Source: Clostridia bacterium
GTDB taxonomy: Bacteria > Bacillota > Clostridia > Lachnospirales > Lachnospiraceae
Assembly (NCBI GenBank): GCA_003249225.1
Contig: QKJQ01000031.1
Location: 1-64,000 of the forward strand
DNA length: 64,000 nt
Reading direction: 5' to 3'
Shown: in pieces, positions 45,418-53,482 of the stretch
How positions within the stretch are numbered: the first letter of the stretch is position 1
Layout: the number at the start of each line of letters is the position of its first letter
Program-made: the position numbers and the translations under genes
Notes under the pieces: generated by a model
Database searches by the model: none
What the model saw: the letters and a program-made list of their open reading frames with translations, nothing else
Told to the model about the DNA's origin: nothing

Positions 45418-46431
45418 ATGAAAATATTAGTAACCGGAGGCGCAGGATACATTGCCAGCCACACCAATGTTGAATTGTTAAAGGAAGATTACGAGGTCGT
45501 CGTACTTGACAATCTGTTGAATTCTGTGGAAGAATCCATTCACCGTGTCGAAGCACTGACCGGTAAAGAAATCACCTTCTATCAGACTGATCTGCTTAAT
45601 GAGGAAGCGGTTGACGCTATTTTCAGAGCAGAGAAATTTGATGCAGTCATTCACTTTGCCGGTTTAAAAGCCGTCGGCGAGTCCTGCAGAGTTCCGCTTC
45701 TATACTTTGACAACAATCTGACCGGAACCATAAATCTATTAAAATGTATGGATCGGTACGGTGTTAAAAAACTAGTCTTTTCATCTTCAGCAACCGTATA
45801 CGGTCACGCCAAAGAGATGCCGATTACAGAAGAAGCACCCCTTTTTGCCATGAACCCTTATGGCCGTACCAAACTCATCATAGAAGATATGCTTCGAGAT
45901 ATCTATGCTTCCGACAACAGTTGGGATATCGCTCTGCTTCGGTATTTTAACCCGATCGGGGCGCACGAGAGCGGAGACATCGGTGAAGATCCGAACGGCA
46001 TTCCAAACAATCTCGTTCCTTATATAGCCAAGGTAGCGGTTGGTGCCCTTGATAAGATTCATGTATTTGGCAATGATTATGACACCCCGGATGGAACTGG
46101 TATCCGCGATTACATCCATGTCGTTGATCTTGCAATCGGCCATGTCAAAGCAATCGAAAAGCTTTCTTCCAATCCTGGCCTTGTAACTTACAATCTTGGT
46201 ACAGGTGTAGGATACAGTGTAATGGATATTATCAAAAATTACGAAGCTGCCTGCGGAAAAGAACTGCCCTTTGTTATCGATCCAAGACGTCCCGGCGATG
46301 CTGCCGTTTGTTATTCCGATGCCTCCAAAGCTGAAAGAGAACTTGGCTGGACCGCAAAGCGTGGAATTAAAGAAATGTGTGAAGATTCATGGCGCTGGCA
46401 GAGCAAGAACCCTCAGGGTTATTCAAAATGA
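45418..46431 (+). CDS. galE: UDP-glucose 4-epimerase
   Basis: A 337-aa short-chain dehydrogenase-type epimerase that interconverts UDP-glucose and UDP-galactose with bound NAD. The nucleotide motif is VTGGAGYIASHT; the more common form has Gly where this Ala stands, a mild change. Active site: Ser in SSSATVYG and Tyr-x-x-x-Lys in PYGRTK. The C-terminal substrate domain includes GIRDYIHVVDLA. The ATG at 45418 has CGGAGGA upstream. No other Leloir gene is nearby. Confidence 0.95.
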   Translation: MKILVTGGAGYIASHTNVELLKEDYEVVVLDNLLNSVEESIHRVEALTGKEITFYQTDLLNEEAVDAIFRAEKFDAVIHFAGLKAVGESCRVPLLYFDNNLTGTINLLKCMDRYGVKKLVFSSSATVYGHAKEMPITEEAPLFAMNPYGRTKLIIEDMLRDIYASDNSWDIALLRYFNPIGAHESGDIGEDPNGIPNNLVPYIAKVAVGALDKIHVFGNDYDTPDGTGIRDYIHVVDLAIGHVKAIEKLSSNPGLVTYNLGTGVGYSVMDIIKNYEAACGKELPFVIDPRRPGDAAVCYSDASKAERELGWTAKRGIKEMCEDSWRWQSKNPQGYSK

Positions 46432-46478
46432 GTGGGTTCTTTGTACGAAAATAACGAAAAACCTGAGACTATAGTCAC

Positions 46479-46521
46479 AGTGACCACTGTATCCGGAGAC
46501 ACACTAGATAAAGTGGTCACT
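46479..46521 (+). repeat. Inverted repeat downstream of galE
   Basis: AGTGACCACT at 46479-46488 and its exact complement at 46512-46521 can form a 10-bp stem with a 23-nt loop. A separate palindrome, GACTATAGTC, lies just before it. No T-tract follows, so its role as the galE terminator is uncertain. Confidence 0.5.
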
Positions 46522-46670
46522 TCCTAAAGGTACTGTAGATATAGGGGTCGCAAAGGTAAAAACATCCAATCGTTTCCTATCATCTCCCTTTTCACTTATA
46601 TAATATGACGAGTGCATTTTTGTGCAATGTGCCAATATACACAAAAACGAAAGCTCAAAAACAATTTTAC

Positions 46671-46699
46671 TTGACATATTTAACATAATTTGTTATCAT
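46671..46699 (+). promoter_or_regulatory. Strong orphan promoter upstream of an unannotated RNA
   Basis: TTGACA at 46671-46676, a 17-bp spacer ending in an extended TGT, and TATCAT at 46694-46699. Transcription should start near 46706. No protein gene with a convincing start follows for about 340 bp. Confidence 0.7.
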
Positions 46700-46705
46700 A
46701 AGTTA

Positions 46706-46900
46706 GGTCGATACGAGAAGGTATTGCCGGAGGATGAAGCGTTGGGGAGCGTTTTGGGTAGATTTAAGCAGGATAAGGTTAGTAATGCAATGCATTGGCT
46801 GTCTTAGGACAGCACGTGACATATTTGTATGATCTGACACTGAGAGTCGTCAGTTTATGGAATGTGCCTGGACAACATGGATTGAATTATTAATCTTATT
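46706..46900 (+). ncRNA. Candidate small RNA or long metG leader
   Basis: This is the sequence directly downstream of the orphan promoter. It is more GC-rich than its flanks and can form a GCTGTC/GACAGC hairpin (46798-46813) and a CTGAC/GTCAG hairpin (46834-46853). It does not match signatures I know for 6S, SRP, tmRNA, RNase P, T-box or SAM leaders. The 3' end is a guess because no clear terminator is seen. A short peptide cannot be excluded: GGAGG precedes a TTG that opens 21 codons. Confidence 0.35.
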
Positions 46901-46922
46901 TTGTTTATCATCCAAAATCTCT

Positions 46923-46951
46923 TTGACATCCCTATATCGCTATGCTATACT
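46923..46951 (+). promoter_or_regulatory. metG promoter
   Basis: TTGACA at 46923-46928, a 17-bp spacer ending in TGC (extended -10) and TATACT at 46946-46951. Start near 46958, leaving a leader of about 90 nt. Confidence 0.8.
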
Positions 46952-46980
46952 TGTGAAAACAGCATGGAAGAACATGTTCT

Positions 46981-47012
46981 CGTCCTTAACTTTCAGGATG
47001 GGAGTTTTTTTT
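46981..47012 (+). promoter_or_regulatory. Terminator-like hairpin in the metG leader
   Basis: After a 12-bp palindrome AGAACATGTTCT (46969-46980), a CTC..TCCT arm pairs imperfectly with AGGA..GAG and is followed by eight T residues (47005-47012). It lies between the promoter and the metG start, so it could work as an attenuator. The stem is imperfect. Confidence 0.45.
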
Positions 47013-47048
47013 ATTGCTTTCTATAAATAATTTTTGGGAGGAGTCAAC

Positions 47049-49025
47049 ATGGACAAAAAGCCTTACTACATTACAACTGCCATTGCTTATACATCCGGTA
47101 AGCCACACATCGGAAACACCTACGAAATCGTTCTGGCAGACAGCATTGCCAGATATAAGCGAATGGAGGGGTTTGATGTGTTCTTTCAGACCGGTACCGA
47201 TGAGCACGGGCAGAAAATCGAGCAGAAAGCAGAGGCTGCTGGTGTTACACCAAAGGAATTTGTTGATGATATTGCTTCGCAGATCATGGGTATCTGGGAT
47301 TTAATGAATACCTCTTACGATAAATTTATCCGTACGACTGACGCTGATCACGAAAAGCAGATTCAGAAGATTTTCAAGAAGCTCTATGAACAGGGAGATA
47401 TCTACAAAGGGGAATACGAGGGAATGTACTGCACTCCTTGTGAATCCTTTTTTACCTCTTCCCAGCTCGTAGACGGAAAGTGCCCGGACTGCGGACGGGA
47501 AGTTCAGCCCGCGAAAGAAGAAGCTTACTTCTTAAAGCTTAGCAAATACACAGATCGTTTAATCGAACATATCAACACTCATCCGGAATTTATTCAGCCA
47601 GAATCCAGGAAGAATGAGATGATGAACAACTTCCTGCTGCCGGGGCTTTCCGATCTCTGTGTCTCCAGAACCTCGTTCAAATGGGGAATTCCTGTTGATT
47701 TTGACAGCAAACATGTCGTTTATGTGTGGATCGATGCTCTCAGCAATTATATTACCGGACTTGGATATGATGCCGATGGTAATCACGGCGAATTATATAA
47801 AAAGTATTGGCCTGCAGATCTTCATCTGATTGGAAAAGATATTCTTCGTTTCCATACCATTTACTGGCCGATCATGTTAATGGCACTTGAAGTTCCTCTT
47901 CCAAAACAGGTATTTGGTCATCCATGGCTGCTGCAGGGCGGCGGTAAGATGAGCAAATCAACCGGAAATGTTATGTATGCGGATGATCTTGTGAGCATTC
48001 TTGGCGTAGATGCTGTTCGTTACTTTGTAATGCATGAAATGCCGTTCGATAACGACGGTGTAATTACCTGGGAACTCCTGGTTGAGAGAATCAACTCAGA
48101 GCTTGCCAACACGTTAGGTAACCTTGTGAATCGTACGATTTCCATGTCGAATAAATACTTTGATGGAATCGTTACGAATACCGGTGCAAAGGAAGAACTC
48201 GATAACGAACTTTCTCTTACCGCGATTAAGACTTCCGGAAAAGTTGCTGAGAAAATGAAAGAACTTCGCGTTGCCGATGCGATTTCTGAGATCTTTACTC
48301 TTTTCAAACGCTGTAACAAATACATTGATGAAACAATGCCATGGGTTCTTGCAAAAGACGAGGCAAAGAAAGACCGTCTGGCTGCTGTATTATACAATCT
48401 GACCGAGAGTATCTGTATCGGCGCAAGTCTTCTTTCTCCGTTCCTTCCAGAGACCTCCGCGCGTATTTTTGCACAGTTGAATACTACAGTCCGTGCATAT
48501 GACCGCCTCGACATATTTGGTGAATATCCTTCCGGTACAAAGGTAACAGAAACTCCTGAGATCTTATTTGCACGTCTTGATATCAAAGAAGTGCTGGAGA
48601 AAGCAGAAGCCTTAAAACCTGCTGCAGCACCGGATACAAAAGAATCCTCCAGCGAAATCGCTGCTTTGGAGGATACGGCAATTGATCTTGATGCAAAGCC
48701 GGAGATTACTTATGATGACTTTGCAAAGCTTCAGTTTCAGGTCGGTGAGATCATGGAATGCAAAGCAGTTGAAAAGTCCAAAAAACTTCTTTGTTCCCAG
48801 GTTAAAATCGGCAATCAGATGAAGCAGATCGTGTCCGGCATCAAACAGTATTATTCACCGGAAGAAATGGTAGGCAAAAAGGTCATGGTACTTGTTAACT
48901 TAAAGCCTGCTACACTTGCCGGCATCCTGTCAGAAGGCATGCTACTGTGCGCAGAAGATGCCGATGGAAATCTTGCTCTTGTCGTTCCTGAAAAGAACAT
49001 GCCTGCCGGTGCTGAAATCTGCTGA
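47049..49025 (+). CDS. metG: Methionyl-tRNA synthetase with C-terminal tRNA-binding domain
   Basis: A 658-aa class I aminoacyl-tRNA synthetase charging tRNA-Met. The HIGH motif is HIGN in SGKPHIGNTYE; a zinc knuckle is CTPC..CPDC (about residues 127-147); the KMSKS loop is KMSKSTGN. The anticodon-binding helical domain follows. An EMAP/Arc1p-like tRNA-binding OB-fold (about 555-658; FAKLQFQVGEIMECKAVEKS) ends the protein, usual for Bacillota MetG. ATG 47049 has GGGAGGAG five bases upstream, so an in-frame TTG at 47034 is rejected. An unusual tandem repeat lies between its stop and its terminator. Confidence 0.97.
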   Translation: MDKKPYYITTAIAYTSGKPHIGNTYEIVLADSIARYKRMEGFDVFFQTGTDEHGQKIEQKAEAAGVTPKEFVDDIASQIMGIWDLMNTSYDKFIRTTDADHEKQIQKIFKKLYEQGDIYKGEYEGMYCTPCESFFTSSQLVDGKCPDCGREVQPAKEEAYFLKLSKYTDRLIEHINTHPEFIQPESRKNEMMNNFLLPGLSDLCVSRTSFKWGIPVDFDSKHVVYVWIDALSNYITGLGYDADGNHGELYKKYWPADLHLIGKDILRFHTIYWPIMLMALEVPLPKQVFGHPWLLQGGGKMSKSTGNVMYADDLVSILGVDAVRYFVMHEMPFDNDGVITWELLVERINSELANTLGNLVNRTISMSNKYFDGIVTNTGAKEELDNELSLTAIKTSGKVAEKMKELRVADAISEIFTLFKRCNKYIDETMPWVLAKDEAKKDRLAAVLYNLTESICIGASLLSPFLPETSARIFAQLNTTVRAYDRLDIFGEYPSGTKVTETPEILFARLDIKEVLEKAEALKPAAAPDTKESSSEIAALEDTAIDLDAKPEITYDDFAKLQFQVGEIMECKAVEKSKKLLCSQVKIGNQMKQIVSGIKQYYSPEEMVGKKVMVLVNLKPATLAGILSEGMLLCAEDADGNLALVVPEKNMPAGAEIC

Positions 49026-49120
49026 TATATAGATTCTTCTGCTCTCGGATTCGCATGAATGAAGCAGCAGGACTCGGGTCTCTGACATGGCAACCGCTGA
49101 TATCACTATTTGGTGCAGGG

Positions 49121-49318
49121 TATGGCAGCTGATATCATTCTCTGACGTCAGGAAATGGTAGCTGGTGTGACAAACCGGCATTATGCATCAATAGCTGGTG
49201 TGACAAAACAACATCCTATATCAGTAGCTGGTGTGACAAAACAGCATCCCATATCAATAGCTGGTGTGACAAAACAGCATCTTATATCAGTAGCAGGTAT
49301 GACAACTGGCATAATTAT
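49121..49318 (+). repeat. 33-bp tandem repeat in the metG 3' region
   Basis: Six consecutive 33-bp units starting at 49121, 49154, 49187, 49220, 49253 and 49286. The middle three are nearly identical, sharing ATCARTAGCTGGTGTGAC and an AAACARCATCC part; the outer ones diverge. There are no spacers, so this is not CRISPR. The unit is 11 codons and stays open on the plus strand from 49133 to past the array (repeating SWCDK), but no start codon or ribosome binding site precedes it, so I do not call a gene. Confidence 0.85.
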
Positions 49319-49342
49319 CTGGTAAATAAAAAAAACAATAAA

Positions 49343-49387
49343 AAAAGGCGATAACTTCAGATTTATGATCCGAGGTTATCGCCTTTT
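49343..49387 (+). terminator. Intrinsic terminator of metG
   Basis: AAAAGGCGATAAC pairs perfectly with its complement over 13 bp, extended by a further wobble-containing stretch, and ends in TTTT. It lies 318 bp after the metG stop, beyond the tandem repeat, so the repeat is probably transcribed. Confidence 0.85.
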
Positions 49388-49555
49388 CTCTCGTGTAATC
49401 TTAAAAAACCATAGGATAAATCAAATTCCATTCAAAAGACAGTAACACGCTTGCCACTGTCCTATCCTGCAGAATAGCTGCCTTCCACAGAACGGTATTC
49501 GTTGTACTCCTTTACGTCTAATACTGCCAGTTTCACAGGTGATTTCCGTTGCCCT
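49388..49555. other. Non-coding spacer after the metG terminator
   Basis: Together with the repeat and terminator this makes 530 bp without a gene between metG and the next coding region. A GACAGT/ACTGTC inverted repeat lies near 49437-49463. I see no gene in it. Confidence 0.4.
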
Positions 49556-49768
49556 TTATACATTCTTCTCTTTATCATCACTCTGCCTTCCAAGAAACAG
49601 AACAACAAAAGTCACGAACATAGCATTTACACTACCGAAGGCAAAAAAGGCAGCAGATACATAGCCCCACTTGGTTCCATCCAGAATTCCCATAATACAG
49701 CCGATTACAGTGGCAACAAAGACAAGAATTCCAAGAATTAAGAATACTCTGACTTTTCTTTTTGACAT
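49556..49768 (-). CDS. Small two-helix membrane protein
   Basis: A 70-aa protein with a basic start (MSKRKVRV) and two hydrophobic stretches (FLILGILVFVATVIG and AFFAFGSVNAMFVTFVVLFL) separated by a short loop, ending in a charged tail. I do not recognise a family. It is probably real because AAGGAGG lies seven bases before the ATG at 49768 and the pattern is coherent. It follows the beta-mannosidase gene on neither the same operon nor in a clear functional context. Confidence 0.7.
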   Translation of the reverse strand: MSKRKVRVFLILGILVFVATVIGCIMGILDGTKWGYVSAAFFAFGSVNAMFVTFVVLFLGRQSDDKEKNV

Positions 49769-49876
49769 TTTATGCCTCCTTCTTCCTTCTTACCACGACC
49801 AGCATGGATATTTGCATGCTGTTTCGTGACTTAGGCCTATTCACATTCTCAATTATATAGGCGTGTATTTCTCAAA

Positions 49877-52288
49877 TCATTTAATATCATACACGGAACG
49901 CACTTTCAGGTCACTTGCGGTTCCACGCAGTACTGTAATAGTTTTTTCGCCTGCTTCCATATCAAAAAAGTTATCCGATAAAACAAAATCTTCGTCTCCG
50001 TAGATCTCAACGCTTCTCGCGTAAGCTGCTGCTTTGACCGTAATTCGGTCGCCTATAGCTGATACTGTAAGCGTAGGATCCGAAAAATGATAATGTTTTG
50101 GTGTGGTAAAGAGTACGGTCCCTTCACTTACTACCTTATCATCCGCCATAAAACGATAGGCAAGATGATTGTCCAGATATGCGGTCGTACTAAAATCCAT
50201 CGTATCCAGCCAGACACTGGTAAACGGCGGTATTGTCATCCCACTCTTTCCTTTCTCAAGGATCTTGCTTTTTGCATCACGCAGTTCCCATTCAGCCGTG
50301 CCAACTACCGGGCGCTTGCTTTCGTTGGTAACACAGAGTCTTGCTGTACTTATATTCTCCGATGGCTCTGCTACTACGGAACTTCTCGCAGTAACTTCAC
50401 ATACCTCCTCGCAGGAAATCATGATCGGTGCAAAGAATCTCTTTGCGGCATAGTGCAGTGCTTTCCATCTTCCATAGTAATCAATGGAAGCCCAGGATGC
50501 CACCGGCCAGATATCATTCAGCTGCCAGTAAACTGCGCCCATACAATGATTGTCATTCCGATTCCTTCGGAAATGCTCAACTCCGTATCGAATGGCATCC
50601 GCCTGCAAAAGCTGGGATGCGTAGATCAGCAGTTCAAAACTGGTCGGATACAGATAGGTCATAGACAGGTACTGAAGGATTTTTCCATTGGCTCCTTCGT
50701 TGCGCTGATGACGTTCCATTACTCTTGAGAATATATTACGGTCTTCCGGCAGTGTAAAGCTTTCAATTGTTTTTATGCAGGGGAAAGACTGAAAGCCAAA
50801 CTCGGACAGATATCTGAAATCGAATTTTCTGTATTCTGCAAATGGTACCCCGCCATGCCATACATCCCAGTAATGAACATCACCCTGATTGGGTCCATTC
50901 GGATCGGAAAAAGATCCTCCGGAGGATGGAGAGGACGGCCAGTAAAACGTCTCCGGGTTTTCTTTCTTTACAATCTTTGGTATGATGTGTTCGAACATTC
51001 TTATATAATGCGCTTTTGTCACATCATTTCCATCGTAGATACGTAACTTTGAGAACATCTCCATCTCGTTGTTTCCGCACCACAGGCCAAGTGATGCATG
51101 ATGGCGGATACGCTTTACATTTTCCGTAATTTCTTCTGTTATATTCTCTTCAAAACTATCGTCCAGATGGTAGTTCGCGCAGGCAAACATGAAATCCTGC
51201 CATACCACAAATCCCATTTCATCGCAAAGGTCATAGAAAAAATCATCCGGATAGTATCCGCCTCCCCAGACACGGATCACGTTGAAGTTACATAGTTTAC
51301 AGTCTTCCAGAAGCTTTCTCGTACGCTCTTTTGTAATCCTGCTCATGAGATTGTCTTCCGGAATATAATCGGCTCCCATGGCAAAAAAGGTCTGACCATT
51401 GATTTCATGGGCAAAGCTCTCTCCCCACTGGTCTTTTTCCCTGCGAATGGTAAGACTGCGAAGCCCAATTCGCTTTTCTGTGCGCTCCACCACTTTATCA
51501 TTTTGCAGAAGATAGACCATGACCGTATAGAGCGGTTGTTCTCCAAGACCATTTGGCCACCAGAGTTCCGGATTCTTTATCTTTTCAGGCTTGTGGTTAA
51601 AAAACCGCTGCTTTTCACCTTTGGGTGAGATCAGTTCAATCTGGATTCTGGCATCGCCGCTATAAGTGACATCTACCGTGACGAACACCGCCTCTTCGTG
51701 GATCTGGTGAATCTCCACCTCTTCAATTCTGGCATCCTCGATACCCAGAAGACATACATCTTTCCATATTCCACAGTCGGGAAGTCTGGGACCCCAATCC
51801 CAACCAAACATACAGTGTGGTTTACGAATCTGCGGAAATCCTTTCATGGCATCTCCGGTTCCCCCGACATGTTGCTTTTTTTCTTTCTCCTGTATATAGG
51901 TGAGCGGAGAACAGATACAGACCTGCAAAAGGTTTTTCCCTTCTTTTAACAGCCCTGTAACTTCGAACTCATAACTTCTGTGGAAATTCTCTGTTCTTCC
52001 GATCATTTGTCCGTTCAGTTTTATTTCGCTGATGGTATCTATACCTTCAAAGCGAAGTATCTGCTGCTTCGCTTTTTTAACTGGTTCAAGAATCGTAAAG
52101 CTCTTTTCAAACAAATAATTCTCCTGCATCATAGCAAGTGCATCCAGCTCATTTTCGCGATAATAGGGATCCTGCATTTTCCCGCTTTCCAGATAAAAGG
52201 AATAGACGGATCCCGGTATCTGTCCTTTGGTTGTATCACCGTTCGTTCTCTTCATACTCCATGTTCCGCTTAAAAGTTGAATTTCCAT
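49877..52288 (-). CDS. GH2 family beta-mannosidase
   Basis: An 803-aa glycoside hydrolase of family 2. It has an N-terminal jelly-roll (about 1-180, with the mannosidase segment KPHCMFGWDWGPRLPDCGIW), an Ig-like sandwich, the catalytic barrel, and C-terminal sandwich domains. The barrel contains RVWGGGYYPDDFFYDLCDEMG (split around residue 330), acid/base Glu in WCGNNEMEM and nucleophile Glu in LSEFGFQSFP. The pattern fits beta-mannosidase, which removes terminal beta-mannose from mannan or N-glycan cores. No signal peptide, so it acts on imported oligosaccharides. ATG 52288 has GGGGGC upstream. No transporter is adjacent. Confidence 0.92.
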   Translation of the reverse strand: MEIQLLSGTWSMKRTNGDTTKGQIPGSVYSFYLESGKMQDPYYRENELDALAMMQENYLFEKSFTILEPVKKAKQQILRFEGIDTISEIKLNGQMIGRTENFHRSYEFEVTGLLKEGKNLLQVCICSPLTYIQEKEKKQHVGGTGDAMKGFPQIRKPHCMFGWDWGPRLPDCGIWKDVCLLGIEDARIEEVEIHQIHEEAVFVTVDVTYSGDARIQIELISPKGEKQRFFNHKPEKIKNPELWWPNGLGEQPLYTVMVYLLQNDKVVERTEKRIGLRSLTIRREKDQWGESFAHEINGQTFFAMGADYIPEDNLMSRITKERTRKLLEDCKLCNFNVIRVWGGGYYPDDFFYDLCDEMGFVVWQDFMFACANYHLDDSFEENITEEITENVKRIRHHASLGLWCGNNEMEMFSKLRIYDGNDVTKAHYIRMFEHIIPKIVKKENPETFYWPSSPSSGGSFSDPNGPNQGDVHYWDVWHGGVPFAEYRKFDFRYLSEFGFQSFPCIKTIESFTLPEDRNIFSRVMERHQRNEGANGKILQYLSMTYLYPTSFELLIYASQLLQADAIRYGVEHFRRNRNDNHCMGAVYWQLNDIWPVASWASIDYYGRWKALHYAAKRFFAPIMISCEEVCEVTARSSVVAEPSENISTARLCVTNESKRPVVGTAEWELRDAKSKILEKGKSGMTIPPFTSVWLDTMDFSTTAYLDNHLAYRFMADDKVVSEGTVLFTTPKHYHFSDPTLTVSAIGDRITVKAAAYARSVEIYGDEDFVLSDNFFDMEAGEKTITVLRGTASDLKVRSVYDIK

Positions 52289-52516
52289 TTTGCCCCCATT
52301 CTTACCTGCTTTTCTTCTTACCTACTACCCTAATACCAATACAAAAAAAGCGCAAGATGTTTCTTGCGCAAAATCTCTAAATATTCATATAAACTAATTG
52401 ACAGCTGTTTATGGAACTTACTATAATGATAATACAAATGAAGAAGTCAGGTTTTGAAAATGCCCAGAAAAAAAGACCTAACCCAGCAGTTCCCCCCGCC
52501 AAACTAAGCCTTTGAG
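52289..52516. other. Spacer between beta-mannosidase and the attachment site
   Basis: It contains the beta-mannosidase upstream region on the minus strand and, on the plus strand, a strong promoter reading toward the tRNA fragment. A 15-codon frame (52460-52507, MPRKKDLTQQFPPPN) follows that promoter but lacks a good ribosome binding site. It may be a truncated gene. Confidence 0.45.
52398..52427 (+). promoter_or_regulatory. Strong promoter reading into the integrated element
   Basis: TTGACA at 52398-52403 and TATAAT at 52422-52427 with an 18-bp spacer. It lies just outside the left attachment site and points right, toward the element and antisense to the tRNA fragment. The natural target is not evident. 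Confidence 0.7.
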
Positions 52517-52559
52517 TGCGTCGCCAGGGGCTCGAACCCTGGACACCCTGATTAAGAGT
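52517..52559 (-). tRNA. 3' fragment of tRNA-Lys(CTT), attachment site
   Basis: Read on the minus strand, the sequence begins at the anticodon loop (CTCTTAA, anticodon CTT) and continues through the 3' anticodon stem (TCAGG), a 5-nt variable loop (GTGTC), the T arm (CAGGG TTCGAGC CCCTG) and the acceptor 3' strand plus discriminator (GCGACGC A). CCA is not encoded. The 5' half is absent: sequence to the right of 52559 is unrelated AT-rich DNA. This is the pattern of a displaced 3' end left when an element integrates into a tRNA gene. The break in the anticodon loop is a typical tyrosine-recombinase crossover site. Confidence 0.88.
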
Positions 52560-52601
52560 AATTTAAATCGCAAATAGATTAGTATTGACCCAAAAAGTAT
52601 C

Positions 52602-52637
52602 AAAAGAACACATTTAAGACAATTGATGTGTTCTTTT
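52602..52637 (+). terminator. Terminator at the left end of the element
   Basis: A 12-bp stem (AAAAGAACACAT and complement) followed by a T run ending at 52641. It insulates the accessory gene from transcription entering from the chromosomal promoter at 52398. Confidence 0.8.
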
Positions 52638-52731
52638 TTTTCTATATTAGCATAAAATATAGACACAATCAATACTATGTATTATGATAATAATGTAAAT
52701 TATTGTTATATGATTTTATGGGGTGAGAATT

Positions 52732-53403
52732 ATGATGGATGGTCAAAAAAATTGGCATGATTATTATGATAGAAATCAGCCAAAAAAGAAAAATAAAGCA
52801 GTAATTTTTTTACTTGTTATTGTATCAATTTTAGTAATTTATGTATTGGCAATTTCATATAGGAACTATATTATTTTAAAATATGCAAATACAGAAGAAA
52901 TTACTGCTAATTTAAATGATGACAATTCATCTGCAAGTCTTAGGATAAAAACAAAATATATTAATGGAACAGGTAATGAATTTAATGAATATATCCAAAC
53001 TATGGGTTCATATATTCAAATGATAACAGATCTTTATAATTCAGCAGAAAATACAAATGATCCTAATGAAGTTATGAAGTTAATTTTAAAAGTTGATATT
53101 TATAAAAAAGACATTATCAAAATGGGATTTGAAGATGAATATGAAAAATATTATGCTGCTAATTTAGATTATGTTTATGAAGCATTACAATCTTTAGATA
53201 TTTATTATATGTATTATTCTGGTGATTTTTTGGGTAGTTATAGTTTTGATAAAATGACAGAAAAATCTAATGCTATATCGACTTCATTGATTGATGTATT
53301 TGATTATTGTGGTATTACTTATTCTGTTTTATCGGATGGTTCGATTAATTATAATGTTAGTAAAACATATTCAGTAAATGGTATTAAAGTCTGGGGAAAT
53401 TAA
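52732..53403 (+). CDS. Membrane-anchored accessory protein of the element, unknown
   Basis: A 223-aa protein. A short charged cytoplasmic N-terminus (KKKNK) leads to one membrane helix (VIFLLVIVSILVIYVLAI), then about 180 extracytoplasmic residues rich in Asn, Tyr and Asp with no recognised domain. The ATG at 52732 has GGGGTGAG upstream. It sits between the attachment site and the repressor, with its own terminator on either side, a place where temperate phages often carry genes expressed in the lysogen. A role in superinfection exclusion or host fitness is possible but inferred only from position. Confidence 0.75.
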   Translation: MMDGQKNWHDYYDRNQPKKKNKAVIFLLVIVSILVIYVLAISYRNYIILKYANTEEITANLNDDNSSASLRIKTKYINGTGNEFNEYIQTMGSYIQMITDLYNSAENTNDPNEVMKLILKVDIYKKDIIKMGFEDEYEKYYAANLDYVYEALQSLDIYYMYYSGDFLGSYSFDKMTEKSNAISTSLIDVFDYCGITYSVLSDGSINYNVSKTYSVNGIKVWGN

Positions 53404-53446
53404 GTATAATTTGTAAAGTGTAAAAAAATATAAATATATTAATATT

Positions 53447-53476
53447 AAAAGACGTGGCTATAACGCTACGTCTTTT
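53447..53476. terminator. Bidirectional terminator between accessory and repressor genes
   Basis: AAAAGACGT and its complement form a 9-bp stem extended by GC pairs, with T8 following on the plus strand and a T-rich side on the minus. It separates two convergent genes. Confidence 0.85.
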
Positions 53477-53482
53477 TTTTGT

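Larger units (their letters stand above)
46432..47048. other. 617-bp region between galE and metG with orphan promoter and structured leader
   Basis: From left to right it holds an inverted repeat at 46479-46521 (AGTGACCACT and complement), a strong extended -10 promoter at 46671-46699, a stretch with two small hairpins (46797-46813 and 46834-46853), a second strong promoter at 46923-46951, and a terminator-like hairpin with T8 before metG. No open frame has both a good start and recognisable content. I see no T-box or SAM riboswitch signature. Confidence 0.55.

Noticed and set aside
46622..46807. 61-codon open frame overlapping the orphan promoter
   Set aside because: Its start lies upstream of the promoter and has no ribosome binding site; only a shorter peptide from an internal TTG would be possible.
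46706..47048. T-box or SAM riboswitch before metG
   Set aside because: No T-box consensus (GGUGG-type bulge) or SAM leader core could be found.
49121..49318. CRISPR array
   Set aside because: The 33-bp units follow each other directly with no unique spacers, and no cas gene is nearby.
52517..52559. Functional complete tRNA
   Set aside because: The 5' half (acceptor, D arm, 5' anticodon stem) is missing in the sequence to its right.
52478..52672. 64-codon minus-strand open frame across the left boundary
   Set aside because: It reads through the tRNA fragment and a terminator, so it is an accident of sequence.
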